The notes beneath the pieces are model-generated. The model saw nothing but the letters and a program-made list of their open reading frames with translations, searched no databases and was not told where the DNA came from. A stretch of DNA of 64,000 nucleotides from Pseudonocardia sp. T1-2H (GTDB lineage Bacteria > Actinomycetota > Actinomycetes > Mycobacteriales > Pseudonocardiaceae), in the NCBI RefSeq assembly GCF_038039215.1, contig NZ_JBBPCL010000001.1, positions 868,001-932,000 of the forward strand, read 5' to 3'. Numbering within the stretch: position 1 is the first letter of the stretch; every line of letters begins with the position of its first letter. Positions 1 through 9,135 of this stretch are shown one piece after another. Position numbers and translations under genes: made by a program.

Positions 1-1
1 T

Positions 2-802
2 CGGGTCGACCCGTGGTCGGCCGCGGCGTTCGCCGCGCTCATCGACGCCGACACGCCGGCCCTGAAGGAGGGCGACCCCCTGCCGCCCCTGTGGCACTGG
101 TTCACCCTCCTCGACCATCCCGCGCAGGCGGCGATCGGCGAGGACGGCCACCCGACGGCCGGCCCCTTCCTTCCCCCGATCCCGGGGCGGCGTCGCATGT
201 TCGCCGGGGGCAGGTTCAACCAGGACGCGCCGATCCCGCTCGGCGCCGAGCTGCACTGCCGGTCGGCCGTCGCGGACGTGACGGTGAAGTCGGGCCGCAG
301 CGGCGAGATGGCCTTCGTGACGGTCCGGCACGAGCTGTCCGTCGCCGGTGAGCTGGTCGCGACCGAGGAACAGGACATCGTCTACCGGTCGGAACCCGAG
401 GGCACGCCACGCCGCACGATGACCCGTCCCGAGGGCGGTGAGCCTGCGCCGGACGGGGACTGGAGCTCGGCCCTGCCGACCGATCCCGTCCTGCTGGCCC
501 GCTTCAGCGCCCTCACCTACAACGGTCACCGCATCCACTACGACACCCCGTACGTGACCGAGGTGGAGGGCTACCCGGATCTCGTGGTGCACGGCCCCCT
601 CCTCGCCCTCCAGGCCCTCGAGCTGCCGCGGGTCAACGCGCCCGGTAAGACGGTCCGGACGTTCGAATACCGGCTCGTTCGCCCGGCCTTCGTCCCGGCC
701 CGGATCCTGAGTGCCGCCCGCTGCGACGGAGACCGCGCGCAGATCACGGTGGCGGCCGAGGGCGTCACGCCGTCCCTGACGGCCACCGTCCGGCTCGCCT
801 GA
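2..802 (+). CDS. HTD2-type MaoC-like acyl-CoA hydratase (5' end outside window)
   Basis: The gene enters from the left edge already in frame, so the start is missing and about 266 residues are visible. The C-terminal hot-dog domain shows the hydratase signature HRIHYDTPYVTEVEGYP, followed by LVVHGPLLALQALEL. The layout (an N-terminal half rich in W, P and F, then this motif) matches the FAS1-like dehydratase/mesaconyl-C4-CoA and itaconyl-CoA hydratase group rather than short R-specific enoyl-CoA hydratases. It is followed 30 bp later by a CoA-transferase, an acyl-CoA dehydrogenase and a CitE-like lyase. A role adding water to a branched C5 unsaturated CoA ester (mesaconyl- or itaconyl-CoA) is inferred from this company. 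The exact substrate is not readable from sequence. Confidence 0.8.
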   Translation, partial: RVDPWSAAAFAALIDADTPALKEGDPLPPLWHWFTLLDHPAQAAIGEDGHPTAGPFLPPIPGRRRMFAGGRFNQDAPIPLGAELHCRSAVADVTVKSGRSGEMAFVTVRHELSVAGELVATEEQDIVYRSEPEGTPRRTMTRPEGGEPAPDGDWSSALPTDPVLLARFSALTYNGHRIHYDTPYVTEVEGYPDLVVHGPLLALQALELPRVNAPGKTVRTFEYRLVRPAFVPARILSAARCDGDRAQITVAAEGVTPSLTATVRLA

Positions 803-832
803 CCCGATCACCTCGCCGAAGGAAGGCCGTCG

Positions 833-2017
833 ATGACGTCCACCCCGCCCCTGCAGGGCATCACCGTCGTCAGCCTGGAGCAGGCCGTCGCCGCCCCGTT
901 CGCCACGCGTCAGCTCGCCGACCTGGGAGCGCGCGTCATCAAGATCGAGCGTCCGGGTGGCGGGGACTTCGCCCGCGGCTACGACGAGGCGGTGTACGGG
1001 AACTCCAGCTACTTCGTGTGGCTGAACAGGTCGAAGGAGTCGCTGACCCTCGACCTGAAGTCCGAGGAGGGCCGGGGGATCCTCGGCGAGCTGCTGGGCC
1101 GGGCCGACGTCCTCGTGCAGAACCTCGGCCCCGGCGCCGCCGGGCGGCTCGGGCTCGACCCGGCAACCCTGGCCCGCACCCATCCGCGGGTCATCCCGTG
1201 TTCGGTCTCGGGCTGGGGCACCGACGGGCCGTGGGCGGATCGGAAGGCCTACGACCTGCTGGTCCAGTGCGAGACCGGGCTCCTGTCGATCACCGGCACG
1301 TGGGACGAGATGGCGAAGGTCGGGATCTCGGTGGCCGACATCGCCGCCGGCATGTACGCGTACTCCGGGATCCTCACCGCGCTCCTGCGCCGGGCGACCA
1401 CCGGTGAGGTCTCGGCGGTCGAGGTCTCGTTGTTCGAGGCGCTCGCCGAGTGGATGGGCGCGCCCGCCTACTACACCCGCCACGGCGGCCGGCAGCCCGC
1501 GCGGGTCGGCGCGCAGCACGCCACGATCGCCCCGTACGGGCCCTACGAGACCGCCGACGGCACGATCCTGCTCGCGGTGCAGAACGACCGTGAGTGGCGT
1601 TCCCTCTGCGATGTGGTGCTCGACGAGCCGGAGACGGCCACCGACGACCGGTTCACGACGAACTCGGCGCGGGTGGCGCATCGGGAGGAGCTGAACGAGC
1701 TCATCCGTGGCAAGCTCCTCCCGCTCGAGACGAAGCGTGCGGCCGAGCTGCTCGACGCGGCCGGGGTCGCCAATGCGAGCATCAACCAGGTCGAGGACTT
1801 CCTGAACCATCCGGTGCTCGAAGGCCGCGACCGCTGGCGGCCGGTGCAGGTCCCGGGCGGTCGGATCGAGGCGCTGCGGCCTCCGGCCGACCTCGCCGGC
1901 GTCGAACCGGTGATGGGTCCCGTCCCCGCCCTCGGCGAGCACACGGCCTCGATCCTGCGCGAGCTCGGACGCTCGGAGGACGTCATCTCCGATCTCCGCG
2001 ACCGCGACCTCGTCTGA
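833..2017 (+). CDS. Class III CoA-transferase (CaiB/BaiF family)
   Basis: 394 residues, a normal length for family III CoA-transferases, which move CoA between carboxylic acids through an aspartyl-CoA thioester. The N-terminus (LQGITVVSLEQAVAAPFATR, then LGARVIKIERPGGGD) is the family Rossmann entry. The expected catalytic Asp is D141 in AYDLLVQCETG. The ATG at 833 follows a GGAAGG ribosome site. It lies between the hydratase and the acyl-CoA dehydrogenase in one co-directional operon. In itaconate and mesaconate pathways such an enzyme activates the free acid from succinyl-CoA. That role here is inferred from context, and the family itself is certain. Confidence 0.9.
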   Translation: MTSTPPLQGITVVSLEQAVAAPFATRQLADLGARVIKIERPGGGDFARGYDEAVYGNSSYFVWLNRSKESLTLDLKSEEGRGILGELLGRADVLVQNLGPGAAGRLGLDPATLARTHPRVIPCSVSGWGTDGPWADRKAYDLLVQCETGLLSITGTWDEMAKVGISVADIAAGMYAYSGILTALLRRATTGEVSAVEVSLFEALAEWMGAPAYYTRHGGRQPARVGAQHATIAPYGPYETADGTILLAVQNDREWRSLCDVVLDEPETATDDRFTTNSARVAHREELNELIRGKLLPLETKRAAELLDAAGVANASINQVEDFLNHPVLEGRDRWRPVQVPGGRIEALRPPADLAGVEPVMGPVPALGEHTASILRELGRSEDVISDLRDRDLV

Positions 2018-2054
2018 GCACAGCCACCACGTCGACCACCCGAGAGGAACACCC

Positions 2055-3209
2055 ATGAGCGTCCTGAGCACCGAGGAGCAGGCGGTCGTCGAGACCGTGC
2101 GCGAGTTCGTCGAGCGCGAGGTCCGTCCCGTCGTGCGCGAGATGGAGCACGCCAACGAGTACCCCGAGAAGCTCATCGAGCAGATGAAGGAGCTCGGGAT
2201 CTTCGGCCTGGCGATCCCCGAGCCCTGGGGCGAGGCCCCGGTCTCGATGCCCTGCTACGCCCTGGTCACCGCCGAGCTCGCCCGCGGCTGGATGAGCCTG
2301 GCCGGCGCGATGGGCGGGCACACCGTGGTCTCCAAGCTGATCCTGGCCTTCGGGACCCAGGAGCAGAAGGACCACTACCTGCCCCGCATGGCCACCGGCG
2401 AGATCCGGGCGACCATGGCGCTGACCGAGCCGGGCGGCGGATCCGACCTGCAGGCGATGACCACGAACGCCCGCCTCGACGGGGACTCCTACGTCGTCAA
2501 CGGTTCCAAGACCTGGATCACCAACTCGCGACGCTCGCAGCTGATCGCGCTGCTGTGCAAGACCGACCCCAAGGCCGAGCCCAAGCACAAGGGCGTGTCG
2601 ATCCTGCTCGTCGAGCACGGGCCCGGGCTCACGGTGTCGAAGGACCTGCCCAAGCTCGGCTACAAGGGCGTCGAGTCCTGCGAGCTGCAGTTCGACGACA
2701 TGCGGGTGCCGGCCTCGGCCGTGCTCGGCGGGGTCGAGGGCAAGGGCTTCGCGCAGATGATGAAGGGTCTGGAGACCGGCCGCATCCAGGTCGCCTCCCG
2801 CGCGCTGGGCGTCGGCCGGGCGGCGTTCGACGACGCGCTGCAGTACGCCCAGGACCGCGAGTCCTTCGGCCAGCCGATCTGGAAGCACCAGTCGATCGGC
2901 AACTACCTGGCGAACATGGCCACCAAGCTCACGGCCACCAAGCAGCTGATCCTGCACGCCGCGGAGAAGTTCGACGCGGGCGAGCGCTGCGACATGGAGG
3001 CCGGCATGGCCAAGCTGTTCGCCTCCGAGGCCGCGATGGAGATCGCGCTGGACGCGGTGCGGATCCACGGCGGGTACGGCTACTCCACCGAGTTCGACGT
3101 CGAGCGCTACTTCCGGGACGCCCCGCTGATGATCGTCGGCGAGGGCACCAACGAGATCCAGCGCAACGTGATCGCGAGGCAGCTCGTCAAGCGGGGCGGG
3201 CTCGACTGA
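2055..3209 (+). CDS. Acyl-CoA dehydrogenase
   Basis: 384 residues, a typical FAD-dependent acyl-CoA dehydrogenase. FAD and substrate motifs are present (MALTEPGGGSDLQAM and the KTWITNS block), and the C-terminal base is in VGEGTNEIQRNVIARQL (E363 by count). The ATG at 2055 sits 9 bp after GAGAGGAA. The gene ends 2 bp before the CitE-like lyase, so translation is probably coupled. Next to a CoA-transferase, hydratase and lyase it could oxidise methylsuccinyl-CoA or another short branched acyl-CoA. That is a context guess, because ACAD substrate range cannot be read off. Confidence 0.92.
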   Translation: MSVLSTEEQAVVETVREFVEREVRPVVREMEHANEYPEKLIEQMKELGIFGLAIPEPWGEAPVSMPCYALVTAELARGWMSLAGAMGGHTVVSKLILAFGTQEQKDHYLPRMATGEIRATMALTEPGGGSDLQAMTTNARLDGDSYVVNGSKTWITNSRRSQLIALLCKTDPKAEPKHKGVSILLVEHGPGLTVSKDLPKLGYKGVESCELQFDDMRVPASAVLGGVEGKGFAQMMKGLETGRIQVASRALGVGRAAFDDALQYAQDRESFGQPIWKHQSIGNYLANMATKLTATKQLILHAAEKFDAGERCDMEAGMAKLFASEAAMEIALDAVRIHGGYGYSTEFDVERYFRDAPLMIVGEGTNEIQRNVIARQLVKRGGLD

Positions 3210-3211
3210 CC

Positions 3212-4072
3212 ATGAGTGTGTCGTCCGGAGAACAGCACGTCCCTGCGGTGCGCGGACCCGCGCTCCTGTTCTGCCCCGGCAACCGGCCGGAGCGGTTCGG
3301 GAAGGCCGCCGCCGCAGCGGACACCGTCATCCTCGACCTCGAGGACGCCGTCGGTCCCGAGGAGAAGGACCTGGCGCGGAAGGAGGTCGTGCAGGCTCTC
3401 GAGCGGATGGACCTCGAGGGGGTGATCGTCCGGATCAACGCGGCCGGAACCCGCTGGTACTCCGACGACGTCCGCGCCTTGGCGGACCGGCCCGACGTCG
3501 TCGTCATGCTGCCGATGGCCGAGAGCGCGGAGGCGGTCGAGGCGCTGCGGCCCCATCCGGTCGTCGCCCTGTGCGAGACCGCCAAGGGCGTGCTGGCCGC
3601 GCCGCAGATCGCGGCGGCGGCGAACTGCGTCGGGATCATGTGGGGGAGTGAGGACCTGGTCGCCGACCTCGGCGGCCGTCGTGGCCGCGCGCCGGACGGC
3701 GCCTACTGGCCGGTGGTGGGCGAGGCCCGCACCCGTGTGCTCTACGCGGCCCGCGCTGCCGGTGTGACCCCGATCGACACCGTCCTGGTCGACATCGCCG
3801 ATCTGGAGACGCTCGCGGCCGACAGCGTCGCCGCGGTCTCGTCCGGATACGCCGCGAAGGCGTGCATCCACCCGAAGCAGGTCGAGGTCGTCCGGACCGC
3901 GTTCCTGCCCACCCCGGACGAGGTCGCCTGGGCCGAAGGGGTCACCGCCGCCGCGCGGTCCGAGAGCGGGGTCTTCACCTTCGAGGGCCGGATGGTCGAT
4001 GCTCCCGTCCTCGCCCACGCCGCCCAGGTGCTCCGCCAGGTCGGCGCAGCCGCTGATGAGGAACCGTCCTAA
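3212..4072 (+). CDS. HpcH/CitE-family CoA-ester lyase (citramalyl- or malyl-CoA lyase like)
   Basis: 286 residues, a TIM-barrel lyase of the CitE/Mcl family. The N-terminus RGPALLFCPGNRPERFGKAA is diagnostic. Other motifs are VILDLEDAVGPEEKD, the CoA and substrate arginine in VIVRINAAGTRWY, the first metal ligand in ALCETAKGV, the second in WGSEDLVADLGG, and ACIHPKQVEVV. The ATG at 3212 comes 2 bp after the preceding stop. The family cleaves 3-hydroxy- or citramalyl-CoA esters to acetyl-CoA plus a 2-oxoacid, with Mg. With the upstream hydratase and CoA-transferase the likely products are acetyl-CoA and pyruvate from a C5 acid, which is inference. Confidence 0.9.
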   Translation: MSVSSGEQHVPAVRGPALLFCPGNRPERFGKAAAAADTVILDLEDAVGPEEKDLARKEVVQALERMDLEGVIVRINAAGTRWYSDDVRALADRPDVVVMLPMAESAEAVEALRPHPVVALCETAKGVLAAPQIAAAANCVGIMWGSEDLVADLGGRRGRAPDGAYWPVVGEARTRVLYAARAAGVTPIDTVLVDIADLETLAADSVAAVSSGYAAKACIHPKQVEVVRTAFLPTPDEVAWAEGVTAAARSESGVFTFEGRMVDAPVLAHAAQVLRQVGAAADEEPS

Positions 4073-4179
4073 GGAAGCGTAAAGGTCCGCCGGTGAGGCT
4101 GTACCGGGGCCGGGGGCGCCGCGAGCATCAGTGATCGAGGACAACGTCACCCTCGATCCGTGCAAGCAAGGGAGCTTGA

Positions 4180-5586
4180 ATGTCGCAGCCGAGCCGGCCC
4201 CCCACCCCGGTCACCGAGAGGCGGTCCTCGGTCGCCGCCAACGTCGCCCGAGGCTCGTTGGGGAACCTCGTCGAGTGGTACGACTGGTTCGTCTACGCCT
4301 CGTTCAGCATCTACTTCGCCACGGTCTTCTTCCCGGAGGGCGACCTCACCGCCCAGCTGCTGTCCACGGCGGTCGTCTTCGCCGTCGGCTTCCTCGTCCG
4401 GCCCCTCGGTGGCTGGCTGCTCGGCCTCTACGCCGACCGGTTCGGACGTCGTTCCGCCCTCAGCCTGTCGGTGATCCTGATGGGTGCCGGCTCGCTCATC
4501 ATCGGCGCGACGCCCTCCTACGCGATGATCGGGCTCGCGGCTCCGGTGATCCTGGTCGTCGCCCGGCTGCTGCAGGGCCTGTCCGTCGGCGGCGAGTTCG
4601 GGTCCAGCGCCACCTACCTGTCCGAGGTCGCGGCTCCCGGCCGCCGTGGGTTCTACTCCAGCTTCCAGTACGTCTCGATCGTGTTGGGCCAGCTCTCCGC
4701 GCTGCTGGTGATGATCGGCCTGCAGAGCTTCCTCACCGAGGAGCAGATGTACGCGTGGGGCTGGCGGGTGCCGTTCTTCATCGGTGCCCTCGCCTCCCTG
4801 GTCGTGCTCTACCTGCGCCGGCACATGGACGAGTCCGAGCACTTCCAGGCCGAGAAGCGCGCCGAGGCGGCCGCGGCCGCGTCGGGCACGAAGGTGCGCA
4901 AGGGCCTCCGGGCGCTGGTCACCGAGTACCCGCTCCAGCTGGCGGCCGTGTTCGGCCTCGCGATCGGCGGCACCGTCGCCTTCTACACGTTCACGACGTA
5001 CGTGCAGAAGTACCTGGTCAACTCCGCCGGGATGGCGAAGTCGACGGCGTCGGTCGTGGTCTTCTGCGCCCTGTTCTTCTTCATGCTCCTGCAGCCGCTC
5101 ACCGGGCACATCTCCGACAGGATCGGCCGCCGCAAGGTCATGCTGTTCTTCGGGATCAGCGGCGTGCTGCTCACCGTTCCGCTCATGACGCTGCTCGGCG
5201 GGGCCTCCGACCCGGTCGTCGCGTTCCTGCTCCTGGCCGTGGCGATGATCTTCGTGAGTGGCTACACGGCCCTCTCGGCGATCGTGAAGGCCGAGATGTT
5301 CCCGACGAAGGTGCGCGCGCTCGGCGTGGGCCTTCCGCACGCTCTGGTCGCCGCGGTGTTCGGCGGGACGTCCGAGCCGGTCGCGCTCGCGCTCAAGCAG
5401 GCCGGCAACGAGTCGCTGTTCTTCTGGTACGTGAGCGGACTGTGCCTGCTGACGACGGTCGCCGCCTTCTTCGTCAAGGAGCCGTCGGCGCGGTCGACCC
5501 TCGAGGAGCCCCTCACGCCGCAGGCGCCCGAGGCCGCCCCGCGGCCGAAGGTCGCGGCCGGCGAAGGGGCTGTCCGGGAGCACTAG
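4180..5586 (+). CDS. MFS transporter, metabolite:H+ symporter (MHS) family
   Basis: 468 residues with about 12 hydrophobic segments. The opening GNLVEWYDWFVYASFSIYFA is the hallmark of the MHS family (citrate, ketoglutarate, proline/betaine and shikimate symporters). GGWLLGLYADRFGRRSAL and TGHISDRIGRRKVM are the two conserved inter-helix loops, and RLLQGLSVGGEFGSS is helix 4. The ATG at 4180 follows AGGGAG. It lies 107 bp after the lyase gene and just before a two-component system. It is the probable proton-coupled importer for the organic acid used by the upstream enzymes (context inference). Confidence 0.9.
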   Translation: MSQPSRPPTPVTERRSSVAANVARGSLGNLVEWYDWFVYASFSIYFATVFFPEGDLTAQLLSTAVVFAVGFLVRPLGGWLLGLYADRFGRRSALSLSVILMGAGSLIIGATPSYAMIGLAAPVILVVARLLQGLSVGGEFGSSATYLSEVAAPGRRGFYSSFQYVSIVLGQLSALLVMIGLQSFLTEEQMYAWGWRVPFFIGALASLVVLYLRRHMDESEHFQAEKRAEAAAAASGTKVRKGLRALVTEYPLQLAAVFGLAIGGTVAFYTFTTYVQKYLVNSAGMAKSTASVVVFCALFFFMLLQPLTGHISDRIGRRKVMLFFGISGVLLTVPLMTLLGGASDPVVAFLLLAVAMIFVSGYTALSAIVKAEMFPTKVRALGVGLPHALVAAVFGGTSEPVALALKQAGNESLFFWYVSGLCLLTTVAAFFVKEPSARSTLEEPLTPQAPEAAPRPKVAAGEGAVREH

Positions 5587-5624
5587 GCTCACGGGCCGGA
5601 CGCACGTCGGGAGATCAGCGGGGC

Positions 5625-6287
5625 ATGAGGGTAGCGGTCGTCGAGGACGACGACGGGGTCGCGAGCGCGATCGTCGACAGCCTCGGCATGCACCAGATCG
5701 AGACGGCCCGGATGAGCCGGGGGATCGACCTCCTGGGACGCCACCGGGAGTTCGACGTCGTGCTCCTCGACCTCGGACTCCCGGATCTCGACGGGCTCGA
5801 GGTCCTGCGCTCACTGCGGAAGGTCAGCACGGTGCCCGTCATCGTGCTGACCGCACGCGACGACGAACGGACCGTGGTGCGCGGCCTGCGCAGCGGCGCG
5901 GACGACTACCTCGTGAAGCCGGCCCGGATCGCCGAGCTGCTCGCCCGGATCGAGTCCGTCCACCGGCGGGCCTCCCGGGTCGCCGGGACCGAGGGCCCGG
6001 CGGTCCGGCGATTCGGGGACGTCGAGGTGTCCCTCGAGCTGCGGACGGTGCACGTCGCGGGTGAGCCCGTCAGCCTGACCCCGATCGAGTTCTCCCTGCT
6101 GGCGCATCTCGTCGAGACCCCCGGTGCCGCCGTCAGCCGGACCCAGCTGATGGACCGGGTCTGGGGCAACGCGTTCGTCGGCACCTCCCGCACGCTCGAC
6201 GTCCACATGGCCGGGCTTCGGTCGAAGCTGCGGCGCCGCGAGTTCATCGAGACGATCCGCGGCTTCGGCTTCCGCTGGACCGGGTAG
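5625..6287 (+). CDS. OmpR-family response regulator
   Basis: 220 residues. The receiver domain has the acidic pocket in VAVVEDDDG, the phosphoacceptor D49 in VVLLDLGLPDLDG, T76 in VIVLTARDD and K98 in DDYLVKPA. It is followed by a winged-helix DNA-binding domain (LTPIEFSLLAHLVETPGAAV, then RTLDVHMAGLRSKLR). The ATG at 5625 begins the receiver, and a longer upstream reading would only add sequence antisense in style to the permease. It ends 2 bp before the GTG of the histidine kinase, so the two form one operon. It probably controls the adjacent transport and catabolic genes. Confidence 0.92.
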   Translation: MRVAVVEDDDGVASAIVDSLGMHQIETARMSRGIDLLGRHREFDVVLLDLGLPDLDGLEVLRSLRKVSTVPVIVLTARDDERTVVRGLRSGADDYLVKPARIAELLARIESVHRRASRVAGTEGPAVRRFGDVEVSLELRTVHVAGEPVSLTPIEFSLLAHLVETPGAAVSRTQLMDRVWGNAFVGTSRTLDVHMAGLRSKLRRREFIETIRGFGFRWTG

Positions 6288-6289
6288 TC

Positions 6290-7681
6290 GTGCGGGCACG
6301 CCTGCTGTTCGTCCTGACGCTCGTCGGGCTCCTCGTCGTCACCGCCTTCTCGGTTCCGCTCGGCCTCTCGATGGCCGAGTCGCGGACCCGCGCGTTCGTC
6401 CTGTCGCGCAACGCCGACCTCGAGCGGTTCGCCGCGCTGGCGGATGCGTATGTCCGCGGGGACGACCTGGGAACGGTCCTCGGCGAGCTGCAGACCTACC
6501 GGGATCTCTACGGAGAGGAGGTGGGCGTCGTGTCCACGCGCGGCGCCGCGCCCTACCCGGAGGACTTCGACCAGGCCTCTCCCGAGGTCGCGGAGGCGGT
6601 GTCGCGGGCGCTGCGGAACCAGGCCGACCCGCTCGCCGGCGTCCTGACCCCGTGGAGCCGGAACGACGTCGTCTTCGCGAAGGCGACCGGCACGGACGCC
6701 CAGATCACCGGAGCCGTGGTCCTGGTCGCCTCCTCGGAGGCCGCCCGGAGCGACATCCGCCGGTACTGGCTGCTGATCGCCGGAGGAGGGGTCGTCGTGC
6801 TCGGCGTGCTGATCGCCTGCGCGGTGGGGGTCAGCCGGTGGATCCTGCGTCCGGTCGGTGTGCTGAGCGACGAGATGCGGGTCCTGGCGTCCGGCCTGCC
6901 CCGGGCGGGTGGCGTCCGGGCGGAGATCCTTCCGGAGGGGCGGGCCGTCGACCACTCGACCGGTCCGCCCGAGCTCAGGGAGATGACCCGCACCTTCGCG
7001 CTGATGGCGCAGCTCGTCCGCCGATCCACCGAGGCCCAGCGCCGGCTGGTCGCGGACACCGCGCACCAGCTGCGCAACCCGCTGGCCGCCCTGCAACTAC
7101 GACTCGACAGCCTGAACGGCAGGGTGGACGCGAGCGCGGAGACCGGCTACGAACGCGCGGTGTCGGAGGCCGAACGGCTGGCGGACATCCTCGACGACCT
7201 CCTCGTCCTGTCGAAGGCGGAGGTGGCGGAGGGCATCGGGAGCGCGGCCTCGGGGACGTGCGCGCCCTGGCTGGTGGCGTCGGACCGCGTGGACGCCTGG
7301 CAGGACTCGGCGGCCCGGGCCGGCGTCACGCTTCGGGTCGCGGAGGAACGGGAACCCGGTCTCGTGGCCGCGATCGGCCACGACGACCTCGCCCAGGTGC
7401 TCGACGTCCTGCTCGACAACGCCTGCCGGTACGCGGGGCCGGGCGCACGGGTCACGGTCGACGTCGGGCGAACCGCCCCGGGGACCGTGGAGGTGACGGT
7501 GGCGGACACCGGTCGCGGGGTTCCGGACGACGAACTGGGGCGGATCACCGAGCGGTTCTACCGCGGCGCCGCGGCGTCGGTGCCGGGGACCGGTCTGGGA
7601 CTGTCCATCGTGGACGCGCTCGTGGCGGGCAACGGGGGCGGCGTGGAGGTCCGTTCAGCGACGGGGGAGGCCTCGAAGTGA
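6290..7681 (+). CDS. Sensor histidine kinase
   Basis: 463 residues. There are two membrane helices, about residues 5-27 and 160-182, flanking an extracytoplasmic sensor of roughly 130 residues. A HAMP-like segment follows (ILRPVGVLSDEM). The H box is VADTAHQLRNPLAALQLRL, with H259 as phosphoacceptor. The ATPase lobe carries the N box (VLLDNACRYAG), the G1 box (VADTGRGVPDDELG) and the G2 box (PGTGLGLSIVDALV). The GTG start at 6290 is 2 bp after the regulator stop. The architecture is like TctE and other carboxylate sensors. The next gene encodes a TAXI-type binding protein that may feed ligand information to this sensor domain. Confidence 0.9.
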   Translation: MRARLLFVLTLVGLLVVTAFSVPLGLSMAESRTRAFVLSRNADLERFAALADAYVRGDDLGTVLGELQTYRDLYGEEVGVVSTRGAAPYPEDFDQASPEVAEAVSRALRNQADPLAGVLTPWSRNDVVFAKATGTDAQITGAVVLVASSEAARSDIRRYWLLIAGGGVVVLGVLIACAVGVSRWILRPVGVLSDEMRVLASGLPRAGGVRAEILPEGRAVDHSTGPPELREMTRTFALMAQLVRRSTEAQRRLVADTAHQLRNPLAALQLRLDSLNGRVDASAETGYERAVSEAERLADILDDLLVLSKAEVAEGIGSAASGTCAPWLVASDRVDAWQDSAARAGVTLRVAEEREPGLVAAIGHDDLAQVLDVLLDNACRYAGPGARVTVDVGRTAPGTVEVTVADTGRGVPDDELGRITERFYRGAAASVPGTGLGLSIVDALVAGNGGGVEVRSATGEASK

Positions 7682-7727
7682 CGGCGCGCCTGGTCGCGGC
7701 CGACGAGTGCGCCGAGGGGAGCGCGAC

Positions 7728-8687
7728 GTGAGCGCACCTCCCGACGCGGCACGCGTGCTCGGCCGCCGGAGCGCGCTGGGTCTTCTCGGCGCCGGGGTCC
7801 TGGCGCTCACCGCCGCATGTGCCGAACCGGCTCGACAGACGGTGCGTCTGGGCACCGCCGAGCGGGGCGGGTTCTTCCACGAGTTCGGCGAGCTCCTCGC
7901 GGGCGTGGTCCGCGAGGACGATCGGCTCCCGTTCGTCCTTTCGACGGAGGCGACGCGAGGTGCCCTCGAGAACCTGGCAGGGCTCTCGGCGGGGCGGCTG
8001 GACCTCGCACTCTCACTCGCCGACGCCGCCACGGCGACGGAGAAGGGGCCGCTCGCCGTCGGCAAGGTCTACGAGAACTACGTCCAGGTCGCGGTGCCGC
8101 AAAGCTCCTCGATCCGACGGGTGGGGAAGCGAGCGGTAAGCGGGTCAGCTTCGGAGCGACAGGATCGGGCACGCGATTCGCCGCCGGCAGGATGCTGGAG
8201 GTCGCCGGCGTGGCTCCCGGGAGCGTCGTCGACACGCCCCTGCCGGTTCTCGAGCTGCTCGACGCCATGGCCGACGACCGCATCGATGCCGCGATCTTCG
8301 TCGGCGGGGTCCCGCATCCACCGGTCGACCCTGCGGGCGGGCGCGGGCCTGCGGGTGGGATCCGGCTCCTCGACCTGGGCGAGACCGCCGCCGGGCTGCG
8401 GGATCGCTTCGGCCCCGTCTACCAGCCCGTCGTGCTGCCGCCCGGGATCTACGGGTCGAGCTCACCGGTGACGACGATCGGAATCTCCAGTCTGCTGCTC
8501 GTCCGGCCGGATCTTTCCGATGTCGTCGTCGCCGACGTCGTCGACATGCTGCTCACCCGCTCGGACGCGCTCGTCCCGGCAGGGGCCCTCGGAGCTGCAG
8601 TATCTCGACACGCGCTCCCTCGTCCACACCTTCGGCATCCCGCTGCATCCGGGGGCGGCCAGCGCCTATCGAGCGGGCCACGGGTAG
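7728..8687 (+). CDS. TAXI-family solute-binding lipoprotein, reading frame broken twice
   Basis: The first frame opens at GTG 7728 after GAGGGGAG with a Tat-like lipoprotein signal (GRRSALGLLGAG, then LTAAC). The TAXI-like fold follows (VRLGTAERGGFFHEFGELLA). Near 8123-8131 (ggggaagcg) homology jumps frame, giving SGKRVSFGATGSGTRFAAGR. Near 8578-8588 (ggcaggggccc) it jumps back, giving the family ending LQYLDTRSLVHTFGIPLHPG. The full span is 960 nt, exactly 320 codons, so the two indels cancel. That suggests sequence errors rather than decay. No TRAP permease is adjacent. Its position after a kinase suggests a periplasmic sensor partner (inference). Confidence 0.75.
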
Positions 8688-8807
8688 CGCGACGGTGCAT
8701 GCGGCATCCGGCTCGGGGCAGGCTGGACGCCCGGGCCGCCTCGGCCCGTCGGCCGATGGCGGGCACGTCCTCGGGTCGCGGTCGTCGGTCTCCGGAGCGG
8801 CCCGCTC

Positions 8808-8820
8808 TATTGTCGGACGG
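8808..8820 (+). promoter_or_regulatory. Putative -10 box of a leaderless transcript
   Basis: TATTGT lies exactly 7 nt upstream of the GTG at 8821, with no ribosome site between them. That spacing would place the transcription start on the GTG itself, as in many actinobacterial leaderless mRNAs. No strong -35 hexamer is visible. Confidence 0.5.
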
Positions 8821-9135
8821 GTGAACCGCCGCGCCGCCGCCGTCCTGACCGCACTCGTCCTCTCGTTCGGCGCCGCCGGATGCGGCGGGGGCGGGTCGCA
8901 GACTTCCTGCGCTCTCGACGGGTGCACGATCACGTTCCCGCGCAGCGGGGACTCCACGGTGTCGGTACTGGGGGTCGAGGCTCGGCTCGTCGGCGTGGTG
9001 AACGGTGCCGCGGAGCTCGTGGTCGCAGGTCAGCAGATCACCGTGCCGGTGGGTGGGCAGGCGGACGCGGGCGGCTTCACCGTCGCGGTGGACCGGGTGA
9101 CCGACACCGAGGTCGTCGTGCGCGTCGCGCCCTGA
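8821..9135 (+). CDS. Small secreted lipoprotein of unknown function
   Basis: 104 residues. The N-terminus is a signal peptide with a lipobox (LSFGAAGCGGGG), so the mature protein should be lipid-anchored outside the membrane. The mature part is about 80 residues, rich in Val, Gly and Asp, with two cysteines in TSCALDGCTITF and a repeated beta-strand pattern (VSVLGVEARLVGVVNGAAEL). I do not recognise a named family. The GTG start is preceded by a leaderless-type -10 box. It stands between the TAXI gene and a GreA-like gene with no clear operon partner. Confidence 0.7.
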   Translation: MNRRAAAVLTALVLSFGAAGCGGGGSQTSCALDGCTITFPRSGDSTVSVLGVEARLVGVVNGAAELVVAGQQITVPVGGQADAGGFTVAVDRVTDTEVVVRVAP

